A stretch of 64,000 nucleotides of DNA from the NCBI RefSeq assembly GCF_042655485.1, contig NZ_JBHSMC010000029.1:151818-215817 (forward strand), read 5' to 3'. This DNA is from Lederbergia graminis. GTDB taxonomy: Bacteria; Bacillota; Bacilli; Bacillales; Bacillaceae_C. Both the position numbers and the translations under genes were made by a program. Under the pieces are notes generated by a model. It saw nothing but the letters and a program-made list of their open reading frames with translations, was not told where the DNA came from and made no database searches. Position 1 is the first letter of the stretch; each line of letters starts with the position of its first letter. Shown one piece after another: positions 35,810 through 44,204 of the stretch.

Positions 35810-36577
35810 TTAATCATCACAACAAGTTATATCAATTCCTAATTCACGATACGTGTTTATATTCATACTATCTGTCTTAGAATCAGTAATAATATAATCA
35901 ATCGAATTAATAGATGCTATTTGTGAGAAGGATTGCACTCCAAACTTACTGTAATCAGCTAGTAAATAAACTTCATCTGCTATTTCAATCATTTTCTTTT
36001 TAACAATCGACTGCATTTCATTCGCATCACTTAAACCACGTACTTGTTCTATACCTGTACAGGAAATAAACGCTTTATGAACCCGATACCGTTCCAACGT
36101 ACTCAATGCAATTGGTCCAACAAATGATAATGACTCCGATAATAAGATCCCACCACAAGAAAGCAGCGTAATTTTTTCTCTAGTAGAAAGCTCCATTGCT
36201 ACTTTCATCGAATTCGTTAATACTGTCAGTGGAATATCAGGGATTCTCTTCGCCATATACCAAGCAGTAGAACTTGCGTCCAAAATAATACGGTCATTTA
36301 CTGCTATCCTTTTTACCGCCTCTTCTGCAACTGCTTTCTTTTCCTCCATATTTCTAATTTCACGTTCGAAATAAGGAACTTCAAATGAAGTTTTCTGCTT
36401 AATACTTACTGCTCCGCCGTGACTGCGCTGTAACTTCCCTTCTGACTCTAACTTTTCTAGATCACGACGGATTGTTTCTTCTGTTACTTGAAAAATCCTA
36501 CTTAATTCCGAAACTCGAATACTCTCTTTTTCATTTACTAATTGTTCAATTTTCATATGCCTTTCTGCTACAAGCAT
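35810..36577 (-). CDS. rhaR: DeoR-family regulator of the rhamnose genes (RhaR-like)
   Basis: 255 residues from the ATG at 36577, which follows GAGGTGCACC; an in-frame start at 36598 lacks such a site. The N-terminal DeoR helix-turn-helix reads IRVSELSRIFQVTEETIRRDLEKLESEGKLQRSHGGAV. The C-terminal sugar-phosphate sensor contains ILDASSTAWYMAKRIP and SCTGIEQVRGLSDANEMQ. In B. subtilis the equivalent gene lies with rhaA and rhaB and represses them until rhamnulose 1-phosphate accumulates. The paired TTTGTTTTGTT repeats over the rhaEW promoter are its likely target. The symbol is by analogy. Confidence 0.85.
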   Translation of the reverse strand: MLVAERHMKIEQLVNEKESIRVSELSRIFQVTEETIRRDLEKLESEGKLQRSHGGAVSIKQKTSFEVPYFEREIRNMEEKKAVAEEAVKRIAVNDRIILDASSTAWYMAKRIPDIPLTVLTNSMKVAMELSTREKITLLSCGGILLSESLSFVGPIALSTLERYRVHKAFISCTGIEQVRGLSDANEMQSIVKKKMIEIADEVYLLADYSKFGVQSFSQIASINSIDYIITDSKTDSMNINTYRELGIDITCCDD

Positions 36578-36632
36578 GGTGCACCTCATATTATCCATAA
36601 ATTAAGATCATGTTTCTTCTTTATAATGTATA

Positions 36633-37913
36633 TTAGTGAACATCAGAGTGTATTTTAGCTTCTCTATTCGAAAGAACAGTAGCCTCATACTCTTCCACTT
36701 TCTCAAGCCATTGTTCCTTAATAGGAACATTATTTCTTTTGCAATACTCATCCCAAATTGCACCGAATGGATATGTTTTAAACTCCTCTAATAATGCTAG
36801 TCTTCTTGTAAAATCTCCATTTTCTTGATATTGTTTCAACTGCACATGAGGCATTAACAATGCATACAGCAATGCTTTTAACATATTCCTTGTCCCAATC
36901 GTCCACGCTGCAACACGATTAATACTTGCATCAAAAAAGTCAAGTCCAATCATAACCTTTTCGGTAGCATCGTTTCGAACTATTTCTAATGCTATTTCCC
37001 TTAATTCATCATCAAATGTAACGACATGATCACTATCCCAGCGCACTGGTCGTGAAACGTGTAACGCTAACTTATCATTAAATAATAGCATCGCGGATAT
37101 CTTATTGGATACCATCTCTGTTGGATGGAAATGGCCAGTATCGAGTAAGCAAAGTTTTCGATTTTTTAAAGCATAACTTAAATAAAATTCATGTGAACCA
37201 ACAACAAATGCTTCAGAACCGATTCCAAATAACTTACTTTCTACTGCATCAATATTATAATTTTCATCGATTGGAGCTTCAAAAATGGTATCAAGTGATT
37301 CTTTTAAACGTCTTCTAGGCGTTAAACGGTCACTAGGAGTGTCTTTATAGCCATCAGGAATCCATATATTCGTTAAACACGGAGTTCCTAACTCCCTACC
37401 AAAATACTCACCTATCTCCCTACTAGCAATACAATGATCAATCCAAAACTTGCGAATATCTGGATTGGGGTGAGCTAAAGTTAAACCGTCATTCGCTTTT
37501 TCATGTGAAAATAAAGTTGGATTAAAATCTAATCCGACACCTTGTTTTTTTGCCCATTGTACCCATCTCTCAAAATGTTTTGGTTTTATTTGGTTTCTAT
37601 CAACCGCTTCACCATCAGTTTCTGCATAAATAGCATGTAAATTTATTCTATGTTTCCCAGGAATAAGAGATAAAGCTTTTTCTAAATCCATCCGTAATTC
37701 TTCTGGAGTTGTAGCTTTTCCAGGATAATTACCAGTTACTTCAATTCCACCAGAAAGATCACTTTTATTAACCTCAAAACCACCAATGTCATCCCCTTGC
37801 CAGCAATGAATTGAAATTGGTATTTTACTAAGCCTTTCAAATGCTTCCTCTACATCTATTCCCCATCTTTCATACTCTTTTTTCGCTAAATTAAAATGTT
37901 TTTCCGTACTCAC
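36633..37913 (-). CDS. rhaA: L-rhamnose isomerase
   Basis: 426 residues, the family length. It converts L-rhamnose to L-rhamnulose in a metal-dependent TIM barrel. Recognisable parts are IPISIHCWQGDDIGGFE at the N-terminus, LDFNPTLFSHEKANDGLTLAHP, NIWIPDGYKDTPSDR, and LLDTGHFHPTEMVSNK with metal ligands. The GTG start at 37913 is one base past the rhaB stop, with its GAGGAGAGG site inside the rhaB end. It is the third gene of the unit. Confidence 0.96.
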   Translation of the reverse strand: MSTEKHFNLAKKEYERWGIDVEEAFERLSKIPISIHCWQGDDIGGFEVNKSDLSGGIEVTGNYPGKATTPEELRMDLEKALSLIPGKHRINLHAIYAETDGEAVDRNQIKPKHFERWVQWAKKQGVGLDFNPTLFSHEKANDGLTLAHPNPDIRKFWIDHCIASREIGEYFGRELGTPCLTNIWIPDGYKDTPSDRLTPRRRLKESLDTIFEAPIDENYNIDAVESKLFGIGSEAFVVGSHEFYLSYALKNRKLCLLDTGHFHPTEMVSNKISAMLLFNDKLALHVSRPVRWDSDHVVTFDDELREIALEIVRNDATEKVMIGLDFFDASINRVAAWTIGTRNMLKALLYALLMPHVQLKQYQENGDFTRRLALLEEFKTYPFGAIWDEYCKRNNVPIKEQWLEKVEEYEATVLSNREAKIHSDVH

Positions 37914-37914
37914 T

Positions 37915-39336
37915 TTACCTCTCCTCCTTGAATTCCTTTGCTGGAAAATACGTTTTTAATTCAAAGGAATTTTTTATGATATGTTTAGCTTTATTTACAT
38001 CATCAATTTCACCAATAGCCAGCATTTGAACAAGTAAATTTCCAATCGCTGTAGCTTCTATCGGACCAGCATATACTTCTTTTCTCGTCTTATCTGCAAG
38101 TTTTTGATTTAATAAATGGTTTTGACTCCCACCGCCAATTACGTGGATCGTCTTAAATTCTCTTCCTAAAATTGTCTCTAGTTCATTGACTGTATTCTCA
38201 TAGCAATCTACAAGACTATCATATATACATTTTGCTATTTCCCCTGGATGTATTGGAACTTGCTGATTTGTTTCTCTACAATAAGCTTGGATTTCCTCTA
38301 CCATATTTTCTGGTTTTAGAAACCTTGGGTCATCAACATGAACAAGTGACTGAAAGTCAGGAAATTGGCTAGCCATTTTCATAAAATCCGTGTATGAATA
38401 AGCATGTCCAAAATTTCTCCTCACCTCTTCAATCATCCATAACCCCATAATATTTTTTAAGAAACGATATTGACCATTAATTCCTCCTTCATTCGTAAAA
38501 TTCATTTCCATTGCTTCTGTACTACAAATAGGTAAATCATTCACAACTCCCATTAATGACCATGTACCAGAACTAATATAGATTGTATCCTCTGTACTAG
38601 GAACTGATATAACTGCTGAAGCAGTATCATGACTTGCTGGTAAAATCACTTCCATATCAAAGCCAAATTCTTTAACTAATTCCTTTTGTAAAGTTCCAAG
38701 AATTGTTTGTGGTTGTTTTATCTCACCGAATATGCGTTGATTAATTCCGAGTTTACTAATAATCTCATGATCCCAATTCTGTGATAATACATTCACCAAT
38801 TGAGTAGAAGTGGCGTTTGTATACTCATTTACTTTCACACCGGTTAATAAATAGTGTAAATAATCTGGTAACATGAGAAAATGTTGTGCTCTTTTTAACC
38901 ATTCAGGGTCCTGTTCTTTTACAGCATAGAGTTGATAAATGGTGTTAAACTTTTGAAATTGTATTCCCGTAATCCCATATAATTTTTCTTTACTTATGAT
39001 GGATAATACTTTTTCCATCATTCCATCTGTTCGTGGATCTCGATATGCAATTGCATCGGTTATTAATTGATCATTTTCATCTAAGAGCACGAAGTCTACA
39101 GCCCATGTGTCTATTCCAATCGTACTCGGTGAGATACCAAGTTGTTGACACTTTTTTACCCCCGTCTTTATTTCTTGAAAAAGTGATTGAATATCCCAAC
39201 AATAGTGTCCATTTTTATAAATCAACTGATTGTCAAAGCGATGAATTTCACGCAATAATAATCGGTCACTATTCAGTTGACCAAGCATCACTTTCCCACT
39301 CGAAGCACCAATATCTACTGCTAAACAATATTTCAT
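37915..39336 (-). CDS. rhaB: L-rhamnulokinase
   Basis: 473 residues, FGGY kinase family. It phosphorylates L-rhamnulose to rhamnulose 1-phosphate. ATP-binding motifs are at the N-terminus (LAVDIGASSGKVMLG) and in the C-terminal half (IHVIGGGSQNHLLNQKLAD). The middle has IGIDTWAVDFVLLD. The ATG follows AAGGAGGTGC. It is separated from rhaEW by 78 bases that hold a cre-like box and a stem-loop, so it may also have its own promoter. Confidence 0.96.
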   Translation of the reverse strand: MKYCLAVDIGASSGKVMLGQLNSDRLLLREIHRFDNQLIYKNGHYCWDIQSLFQEIKTGVKKCQQLGISPSTIGIDTWAVDFVLLDENDQLITDAIAYRDPRTDGMMEKVLSIISKEKLYGITGIQFQKFNTIYQLYAVKEQDPEWLKRAQHFLMLPDYLHYLLTGVKVNEYTNATSTQLVNVLSQNWDHEIISKLGINQRIFGEIKQPQTILGTLQKELVKEFGFDMEVILPASHDTASAVISVPSTEDTIYISSGTWSLMGVVNDLPICSTEAMEMNFTNEGGINGQYRFLKNIMGLWMIEEVRRNFGHAYSYTDFMKMASQFPDFQSLVHVDDPRFLKPENMVEEIQAYCRETNQQVPIHPGEIAKCIYDSLVDCYENTVNELETILGREFKTIHVIGGGSQNHLLNQKLADKTRKEVYAGPIEATAIGNLLVQMLAIGEIDDVNKAKHIIKNSFELKTYFPAKEFKEER

Positions 39337-39353
39337 CCTGCACCTCCTTATTA

Positions 39354-39367
39354 AGTAAGCGCTTTAT
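39354..39367. promoter_or_regulatory. cre-like site before rhaB
   Basis: AGTAAGCGCTTTAT with the central AAGCGCTT typical of CcpA sites, 18 bases upstream of the start codon. A site here could block transcript elongation from rhaEW into rhaB. Confidence 0.55.
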
Positions 39368-39376
39368 TTTCTTCAT

Positions 39377-39411
39377 AACTTCTATCAGTATATTTATCCC
39401 TGATAGAAGTT
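39377..39411 (-). other. Stem-loop between rhaEW and rhaB
   Basis: AACTTCTATCA (39377-39387) pairs perfectly with TGATAGAAGTT (39401-39411). The T-run lies on the plus strand, where no gene ends, so on the minus strand it is more likely a processing or stability element, or partial terminator, than a full stop. Confidence 0.5.
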
Positions 39412-39414
39412 TTT

Positions 39415-41481
39415 TTATCTTGTAAATGCAGCAGGTACTCCACCATCCACAGTAATCATACAACCGGTTGTTTTTTCTGCTTTGGATGAGGCAAGAAATG
39501 CAACAGATTCTGCGATATCTTCTGGAAATATGTTCACTTGTAAGGTAGTTCTTTTGCGATAATGTTCTTCTAATTGATCTGGATGTATTCCGTATGCTTG
39601 TGCACGTTCTTCACGCCAATTCGAATCCCAAATTGCAGAGCCTTGCAATACAGCATCTGGTAGAACAGAATTAACTCTAATCCCATACTGTCCACCTTCA
39701 GTAGCAATACATCGAGCTAAATGTACTTCTAATGCTTTTGCTGCACTATATGCTGAGGCATTTTTTCCTGCATAAATTGAATTTTTTGATCCAATGAAGA
39801 CCATATTGCCTCCATTATTTTGATTCTTCATTAGTTTAAAACCCTCACGAGCAACTAGGAAATAACCTTTACCCAATACATTCATATTTAATTCCCATTC
39901 TTTTAATGATGTATCTTCGAAGGGACTTGAAGTTGCTAAACCTGCATTATTTACTATTATGTCTATACCACCATAAGTGAGAACTGCTTGCTTGTAAGCC
40001 TCTTGGACTTGTTCCTCGCTTGAGACATCCATTTTAAGCGCTTTAGCTCGTCCTTCTCCATATTGTTGATTAATTTCAGCAGCAACTCTTTCTGCACCTT
40101 CCAAATTCAGATCTGTAACAATTACATGTGCACCTTCAGCTGCTAATCTCTTACAAGTTGCACTACCAATTCCACCTGCTCCGCCCGTAATAAAAGCTAC
40201 CTTTCTAGAAAACTCTGCTTCTTTCGGAGCTAATGACAGCTTGTATAATTCTAATGGCCAATATTCTATATCAAACGATTCCTTCTCATTTAAGGAAACA
40301 AAATTGCCAAGAACTGAAGCACCTTGCATTACAGCAATTGCTCGGTGGTATAACTCCCCACTTACCTTCGCTAAAGAACTAGACTTTCCAGTATTAATCA
40401 TACCGACTCCCGGAATTAATATTACTCTCGGGGCTGTTTCTGCAATAATGTCTCCTTCATTTTTATTTTGTTCAAAATATAGTTCATACTCTTTTTTGAA
40501 TTGATTTATTCCTTCTTTTATCTTTTCAATTAGGTTACTAATATTCTTGGAAGCAGGGTCCCAATCTATAAATAATGGAACTCTTTTCGTATGCACTAAA
40601 TGATCTGGACATGCTGCTCCGACATTAGCTAATATTGGTGCATCCACACTATTTACAAAGTCTAATATTTTGCTAGAGTCATCATAGTGGAGTAACATTT
40701 TTTTCTCATTACTAATTGCACCACGAATAATAGGCATTATTTTGGCTAGAAGATCCTTCCGTTCTTCTTCAGGTAAACTTTCGTACTTTTTGCCACCAAA
40801 CAAGTTGTTATGTACCTTTGATTGAATAAAACTTTCAGCTTCATTGATGATGGAAATTGTCTTATGATAACAACTTTCAGAACTATCTCCCCAAACCACT
40901 AAACCATGCTTCTCCATTAAGACAAGTTCTGCATGTGGATTATTGCGAACACCCTCTGCTATCATTTTTGAAAGTTTGAATCCTGGACGTATATACGGGA
41001 CCCATACAAATCTATTCCCAAAGATTTCCTCTGCAATTTGCTTTCCATTATCTGCGCAGCAAATACTAATAATAGCATCTGGATGTGTATGATCCACATG
41101 TTTAAATGGCAGAAAAGCATGTAGTAATGTTTCAATAGATGCTCTCGGATGTTTGCTATCTATCATACAATGAGACAAGTATTCTACCATTTCCTCATCA
41201 GACATATCTTCACGTTCAAGTAAAGGATGTATATCCTCTAACCTTAATCCAGTGAAATTACTTGCTCCCATCGTTGCTAAATCAGAGCCACTTCCTTTCA
41301 CCCACATTACTTCAATCTCAGAGCCCTTGAAATCCCTTTCAATTGTTTTCATTGAAGTATTTCCACCACCCCAATTACAAACAGCCCGATCTGATCCTAA
41401 CAAATTGGAACGGTATACAAGTTCATCTAATCCAGCCACGATTGTTTCCGCTTTCATTTTATCCCAAAGATTCTTAACCAC
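39415..41481 (-). CDS. rhaEW: Bifunctional rhamnulose-1-phosphate aldolase / L-lactaldehyde dehydrogenase
   Basis: 688 residues from the GTG at 41481, five bases after GGAGG; B. subtilis YuxG starts likewise (MVK...). Residues 1-400 are a class II aldolase/adducin domain (RAVCNWGGGNTSMK, zinc ligands in KHVDHTHPDAII). It cleaves rhamnulose 1-phosphate to DHAP and L-lactaldehyde. Residues 425-685 are a short-chain dehydrogenase with VAFITGGAGGIGSATC and the YSAAKA active site, assigned in this family to lactaldehyde oxidation to L-lactate. It is the first gene of the rhamnose unit. Confidence 0.94.
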   Translation of the reverse strand: MVKNLWDKMKAETIVAGLDELVYRSNLLGSDRAVCNWGGGNTSMKTIERDFKGSEIEVMWVKGSGSDLATMGASNFTGLRLEDIHPLLEREDMSDEEMVEYLSHCMIDSKHPRASIETLLHAFLPFKHVDHTHPDAIISICCADNGKQIAEEIFGNRFVWVPYIRPGFKLSKMIAEGVRNNPHAELVLMEKHGLVVWGDSSESCYHKTISIINEAESFIQSKVHNNLFGGKKYESLPEEERKDLLAKIMPIIRGAISNEKKMLLHYDDSSKILDFVNSVDAPILANVGAACPDHLVHTKRVPLFIDWDPASKNISNLIEKIKEGINQFKKEYELYFEQNKNEGDIIAETAPRVILIPGVGMINTGKSSSLAKVSGELYHRAIAVMQGASVLGNFVSLNEKESFDIEYWPLELYKLSLAPKEAEFSRKVAFITGGAGGIGSATCKRLAAEGAHVIVTDLNLEGAERVAAEINQQYGEGRAKALKMDVSSEEQVQEAYKQAVLTYGGIDIIVNNAGLATSSPFEDTSLKEWELNMNVLGKGYFLVAREGFKLMKNQNNGGNMVFIGSKNSIYAGKNASAYSAAKALEVHLARCIATEGGQYGIRVNSVLPDAVLQGSAIWDSNWREERAQAYGIHPDQLEEHYRKRTTLQVNIFPEDIAESVAFLASSKAEKTTGCMITVDGGVPAAFTR

Positions 41482-41516
41482 AGCTACCTCCACTATAATT
41501 TAATTATTTTGATTTA

Positions 41517-41571
41517 ATTGTAATCAATTCTTTGTTTTGTTGCAATTACTTTTGAATATTTTTGTTTTGTT
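41517..41571 (-). promoter_or_regulatory. rhaEW promoter with DeoR-type direct repeats
   Basis: On the minus strand there is a -35 TTGCAA (41540-41545), 17-bp spacer and -10 TACAAT (41517-41522). TTTGTTTTGTT occurs on the plus strand at 41531-41541 and again at 41561-41571, exactly 30 bp apart. One copy overlaps the spacer and -35. Direct repeats of this kind are usual DeoR-family targets, so RhaR binding here would shut the promoter. Confidence 0.65.
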
Positions 41572-41615
41572 ATTTGATTTATGTTTAGTTTGTAATAAGG
41601 AAATACACCTATTTA

Positions 41616-42749
41616 TTATTCTCTAGAAAGCCGATCGATAATTTTTGCTAAAAGTAATGTTCTTTCCATTAAAGAGGGGATATATAAATATTCATCCTCT
41701 GTGTGTGCTTTTCCACCTACAGGACCTAAGCCATCAACAGTTGCAATACCCATCGCTGCAGTTAGATTACCATCTGATTTCCCGCCTCTTTTTTCTGCTG
41801 AAAGGTCAAAGCCCAGCTCTTTTGCCACTTGCTGAACAAGGCTAAATAATGATTTTGATGCTGAATTTGGTATCATTGGTGGTCTTGTAATAGTTCCACT
41901 AAGTTCAAGATGAGTTCCAGGTACATCAGATTTACTGCAAATTCTTTTAATTTCATCTTCAATAAAAGTAGCTTGTTCCATTGTTTCAACTCGTACATCG
42001 ATAGACGCTTCTGCGTAAGGAGCAATCGTGTTAATCGATGTCCCACCACTTACTAGTCCAACATTTACACTAATGCCTTTAGAATAATTAGTTAGTCGAT
42101 GAAGCTTTAAAATCTTATGTCCCAGTTCTTCAATTGCACTTATCCCTTGATCCGGTTCGATACCAGCATGAGCAGATTTACCCTTAATCTTCAAATGATA
42201 TTTTCCGCCACCTTTTCGAGCAGTTACAACTGCTCCAGAAAACGTTGGTTCCATGATCAATGCAAATTTTTTAGTCCTTGCCACTTTTTCTATTAATCTT
42301 CTAGAACATACTGAACCTATTTCCTCGTCAGTGTTCAAAATTAATTCGATATTCTTATATCCTTTACTATTGCATGCTATTAATGCTTTTAATGCAAAAA
42401 GTGTACAAACATGACTGGATTTCATATCGATTATTCCTGGACCATAAGCATAATTATTTTCCTGTCTAAAAGGACGCTTTATTGCTGTACCTTTACTAAA
42501 TACCGTATCTAAATGTGCAATGATAAGAATTTCTGGTTCAACGGCATCCTTATGGCGGATTACTAAATTATCGCCATACATCTTCTCACTATATCGATCA
42601 ATATGAAAATCCAATTTCATATATTCCTCGATTAAAACATTACCTACTTTGTCCACACCGTCTTTATCATAAGTCCCACTGTCAATATTGACTAACTCTT
42701 CAATTAAGTTCAACATAGCATTTGAGTGCTCTTCTATATAATTTTTCAT
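41616..42749 (-). CDS. M20-family metallopeptidase (glutamate carboxypeptidase/CPG2-like)
   Basis: 377 residues from the ATG at 42749 (GGAGATG upstream). A TTG extension to 42818 overlaps the gerE terminator. Metal-binding motifs are ILIIAHLDTVF, GPGIIDMKSSH and LNTDEEIGS; the dimerisation domain has KGKSAHAGIEP. It is cytoplasmic, with no signal peptide, and probably splits a C-terminal amino acid or N-acyl group from small peptides. It is between gerE and the rhamnose unit, at the edge of the island. Substrate unknown. Confidence 0.88.
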   Translation of the reverse strand: MKNYIEEHSNAMLNLIEELVNIDSGTYDKDGVDKVGNVLIEEYMKLDFHIDRYSEKMYGDNLVIRHKDAVEPEILIIAHLDTVFSKGTAIKRPFRQENNYAYGPGIIDMKSSHVCTLFALKALIACNSKGYKNIELILNTDEEIGSVCSRRLIEKVARTKKFALIMEPTFSGAVVTARKGGGKYHLKIKGKSAHAGIEPDQGISAIEELGHKILKLHRLTNYSKGISVNVGLVSGGTSINTIAPYAEASIDVRVETMEQATFIEDEIKRICSKSDVPGTHLELSGTITRPPMIPNSASKSLFSLVQQVAKELGFDLSAEKRGGKSDGNLTAAMGIATVDGLGPVGGKAHTEDEYLYIPSLMERTLLLAKIIDRLSRE

Positions 42750-42816
42750 TTGAACATCTCCATGTAATAAATGGTTTTTATGTACAAATTTAAATGATTT
42801 TTTCCTTTTTATGGAC

Positions 42817-42844
42817 AAAACCGGCCAAAAATTGGACCGGTTTT
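42817..42844 (-). terminator. gerE terminator
   Basis: AAAACCGG...CCGGTTTT with inner pairing, directly after gerE. The final U-run on the minus strand is short (TTTTG). Confidence 0.65.
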
Positions 42845-42849
42845 GTGTA

Positions 42850-43074
42850 TTATAGCTTTAGTTCTCCCATGCGTAAAAGTTCTACAACAGCTTGGGATCT
42901 TCCCTTTACTCCGAGCTTTTGCATGGCGTTGGATATATGGTTTCGAACTGTTTTCTCGCTAATAAAAAGATCATTTGCTATTTCTTTTGTTGTTTTGTCC
43001 TGCACTAACAGTTCAAAGACTTCTTTTTCTCTTTTTGTAAGCAGCGGTTTGTGTGTGAATTCATTCTCCTTCAA
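42850..43074 (-). CDS. gerE: Late mother-cell sporulation regulator GerE
   Basis: 74 residues, TTG start after AAGGAGGG. It is a lone LuxR-type helix-turn-helix: LTKREKEVFELLVQDKTTKEIANDLFISEKTVRNHISNAMQKLGVKGRSQAVVELLRMGEL, nearly the same as B. subtilis GerE. It controls spore coat genes at the last stage of sporulation together with sigma-K. A sigma-K type promoter lies upstream. As in B. subtilis it is downstream of sdhB; the ysmA and ysmB genes expected on the other side are displaced by the island. Confidence 0.97.
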   Translation of the reverse strand: MKENEFTHKPLLTKREKEVFELLVQDKTTKEIANDLFISEKTVRNHISNAMQKLGVKGRSQAVVELLRMGELKL

Positions 43075-43140
43075 CTATGATAACCCTCCTTGCCTTCGCC
43101 AGCTTTAAACCGCGGGGATGGGTATTTTTGATTGTCACCT

Positions 43141-43168
43141 TATCATATGTGAGGTAAATAATGTGAGT
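43141..43168 (-). promoter_or_regulatory. Sigma-K type promoter of gerE
   Basis: On the minus strand AC (43167-43168), 17 bases, then CATATGATA (43141-43149), matching the sigma-K -35 AC and -10 CATANNNTA. It is 67 bases before the gerE start. The rest of the 43075-43390 gap contains no gene that I can support. Confidence 0.7.
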
Positions 43169-43390
43169 GACATCATGAAGGCAAGAAATAGCCAATTAGG
43201 CGGAAAAGACCGATTTTTTTCCACATCTACTATAAATTCAGCTTTCCACATATTTCTCCCGTCCACAGTGGACTTCACGTCTCATTACTCTAAACTATAT
43301 CTCCCTCTGGCAAAGAACGAATAGTCCCATTTTCCCTTACTACAGTATAATGCAATACTAATAAAGAGGTTCCTATGCTTTCATAAAAAA

Positions 43391-43418
43391 AAAGGATATC
43401 CAAAAATGGATATCCTTT
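43391..43418 (-). terminator. sdh operon terminator
   Basis: AAAGGATATCCA pairs with TGGATATCCTTT around AAAA, then TTTTTTTT on the minus strand. Confidence 0.92.
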
Positions 43419-43434
43419 CTTAACTAACGAACTA

Positions 43435-44202
43435 TTATTCAACCATTGTGTCGCTACCAAAGAAGTTCTTGAACATTTGAATATTTGTAGCACGATTCAT
43501 TGCTGCGATGGAAGTGGTTAATGGAATTCCCTTCGGACAAACTTCTACACAGTTTTGTGAGTTACCACAGTTAGAAATTCCTCCGTCATCCATTAAAGCT
43601 TCCAAACGTTCATCCTTATTCATCGCTCCAGTTGGGTGTGCATTATAAAGACGAACTAACGACAAAAATGCCGGTCCAATAAAGTTTGATTTACTATTAA
43701 CGTTAGGACATGCTTCTAAGCAAACGCCACATGTCATACATTTTGAAAGCTCATAAGCCCATTGACGTTTTCTTTCTGGCATTCTAGGTCCTGGCCCTAA
43801 ATCGTAAGTACCGTCAATCGGAATCCATGCTTTAATTCGTTTCAATGAGTCAAACATTCTACTGCGATCCACGATTAAATCACGAACAACAGGGAATGTA
43901 TTCATAGGTGCTAAACGAATTGGTTGTTCAAGTTGATCTATAAGAGCTGTACATGATTGTCTTGGAGTACCATTAATAACCATGGAACAAGCCCCACACA
44001 CTTCTTCTAAACAGTTCATATCCCAATTAACAGGAGTTGTTTTCTTCCCTTCTGCGTTAACAGGATTACGACGAATCTCCATCAATGCAGAAATAACGTT
44101 CATATTTGGACGGTAGTCGAGAATGAATTTTTCCTCATAAGGTTGTGATTCAGGATTATCTTGACGAGTAATAATAAATGTAACTTTTTTATTTGTGCTC
44201 AT
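43435..44202 (-). CDS. sdhB: Succinate dehydrogenase iron-sulfur subunit
   Basis: 255 residues from the ATG at 44202 (AGAGGTGA upstream), overlapping the sdhA end region by proximity only. It carries the [2Fe-2S] cluster near residues 62-80 (CLEEVCGACSMVINGTPRQSC) and the [4Fe-4S]/[3Fe-4S] motifs CMTCGVCLEACP and CGNSQNCVEVCPKGIP. It links the flavoprotein with the membrane cytochrome in complex II. Order sdhC-sdhA-sdhB as in B. subtilis. Confidence 0.97.
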   Translation of the reverse strand: MSTNKKVTFIITRQDNPESQPYEEKFILDYRPNMNVISALMEIRRNPVNAEGKKTTPVNWDMNCLEEVCGACSMVINGTPRQSCTALIDQLEQPIRLAPMNTFPVVRDLIVDRSRMFDSLKRIKAWIPIDGTYDLGPGPRMPERKRQWAYELSKCMTCGVCLEACPNVNSKSNFIGPAFLSLVRLYNAHPTGAMNKDERLEALMDDGGISNCGNSQNCVEVCPKGIPLTTSIAAMNRATNIQMFKNFFGSDTMVE

Positions 44203-44204
44203 TC

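Noticed and set aside
39377..39411. Hairpin plus T-run as a plus-strand terminator
   Set aside because: No plus-strand gene ends here; listed only as a stem-loop.
40241..40504. Plus-strand frame opposite rhaEW
   Set aside because: Antisense shadow of the coding strand, without its own ribosome site.
15334..42749. Island as a prophage or integrative element
   Set aside because: No integrase, phage, conjugation or relaxase gene, and no direct repeats at the borders by eye.
43118..43493. Small frames on both strands between gerE and sdhB
   Set aside because: No ribosome sites; they overlap the sdh terminator and gerE promoter.
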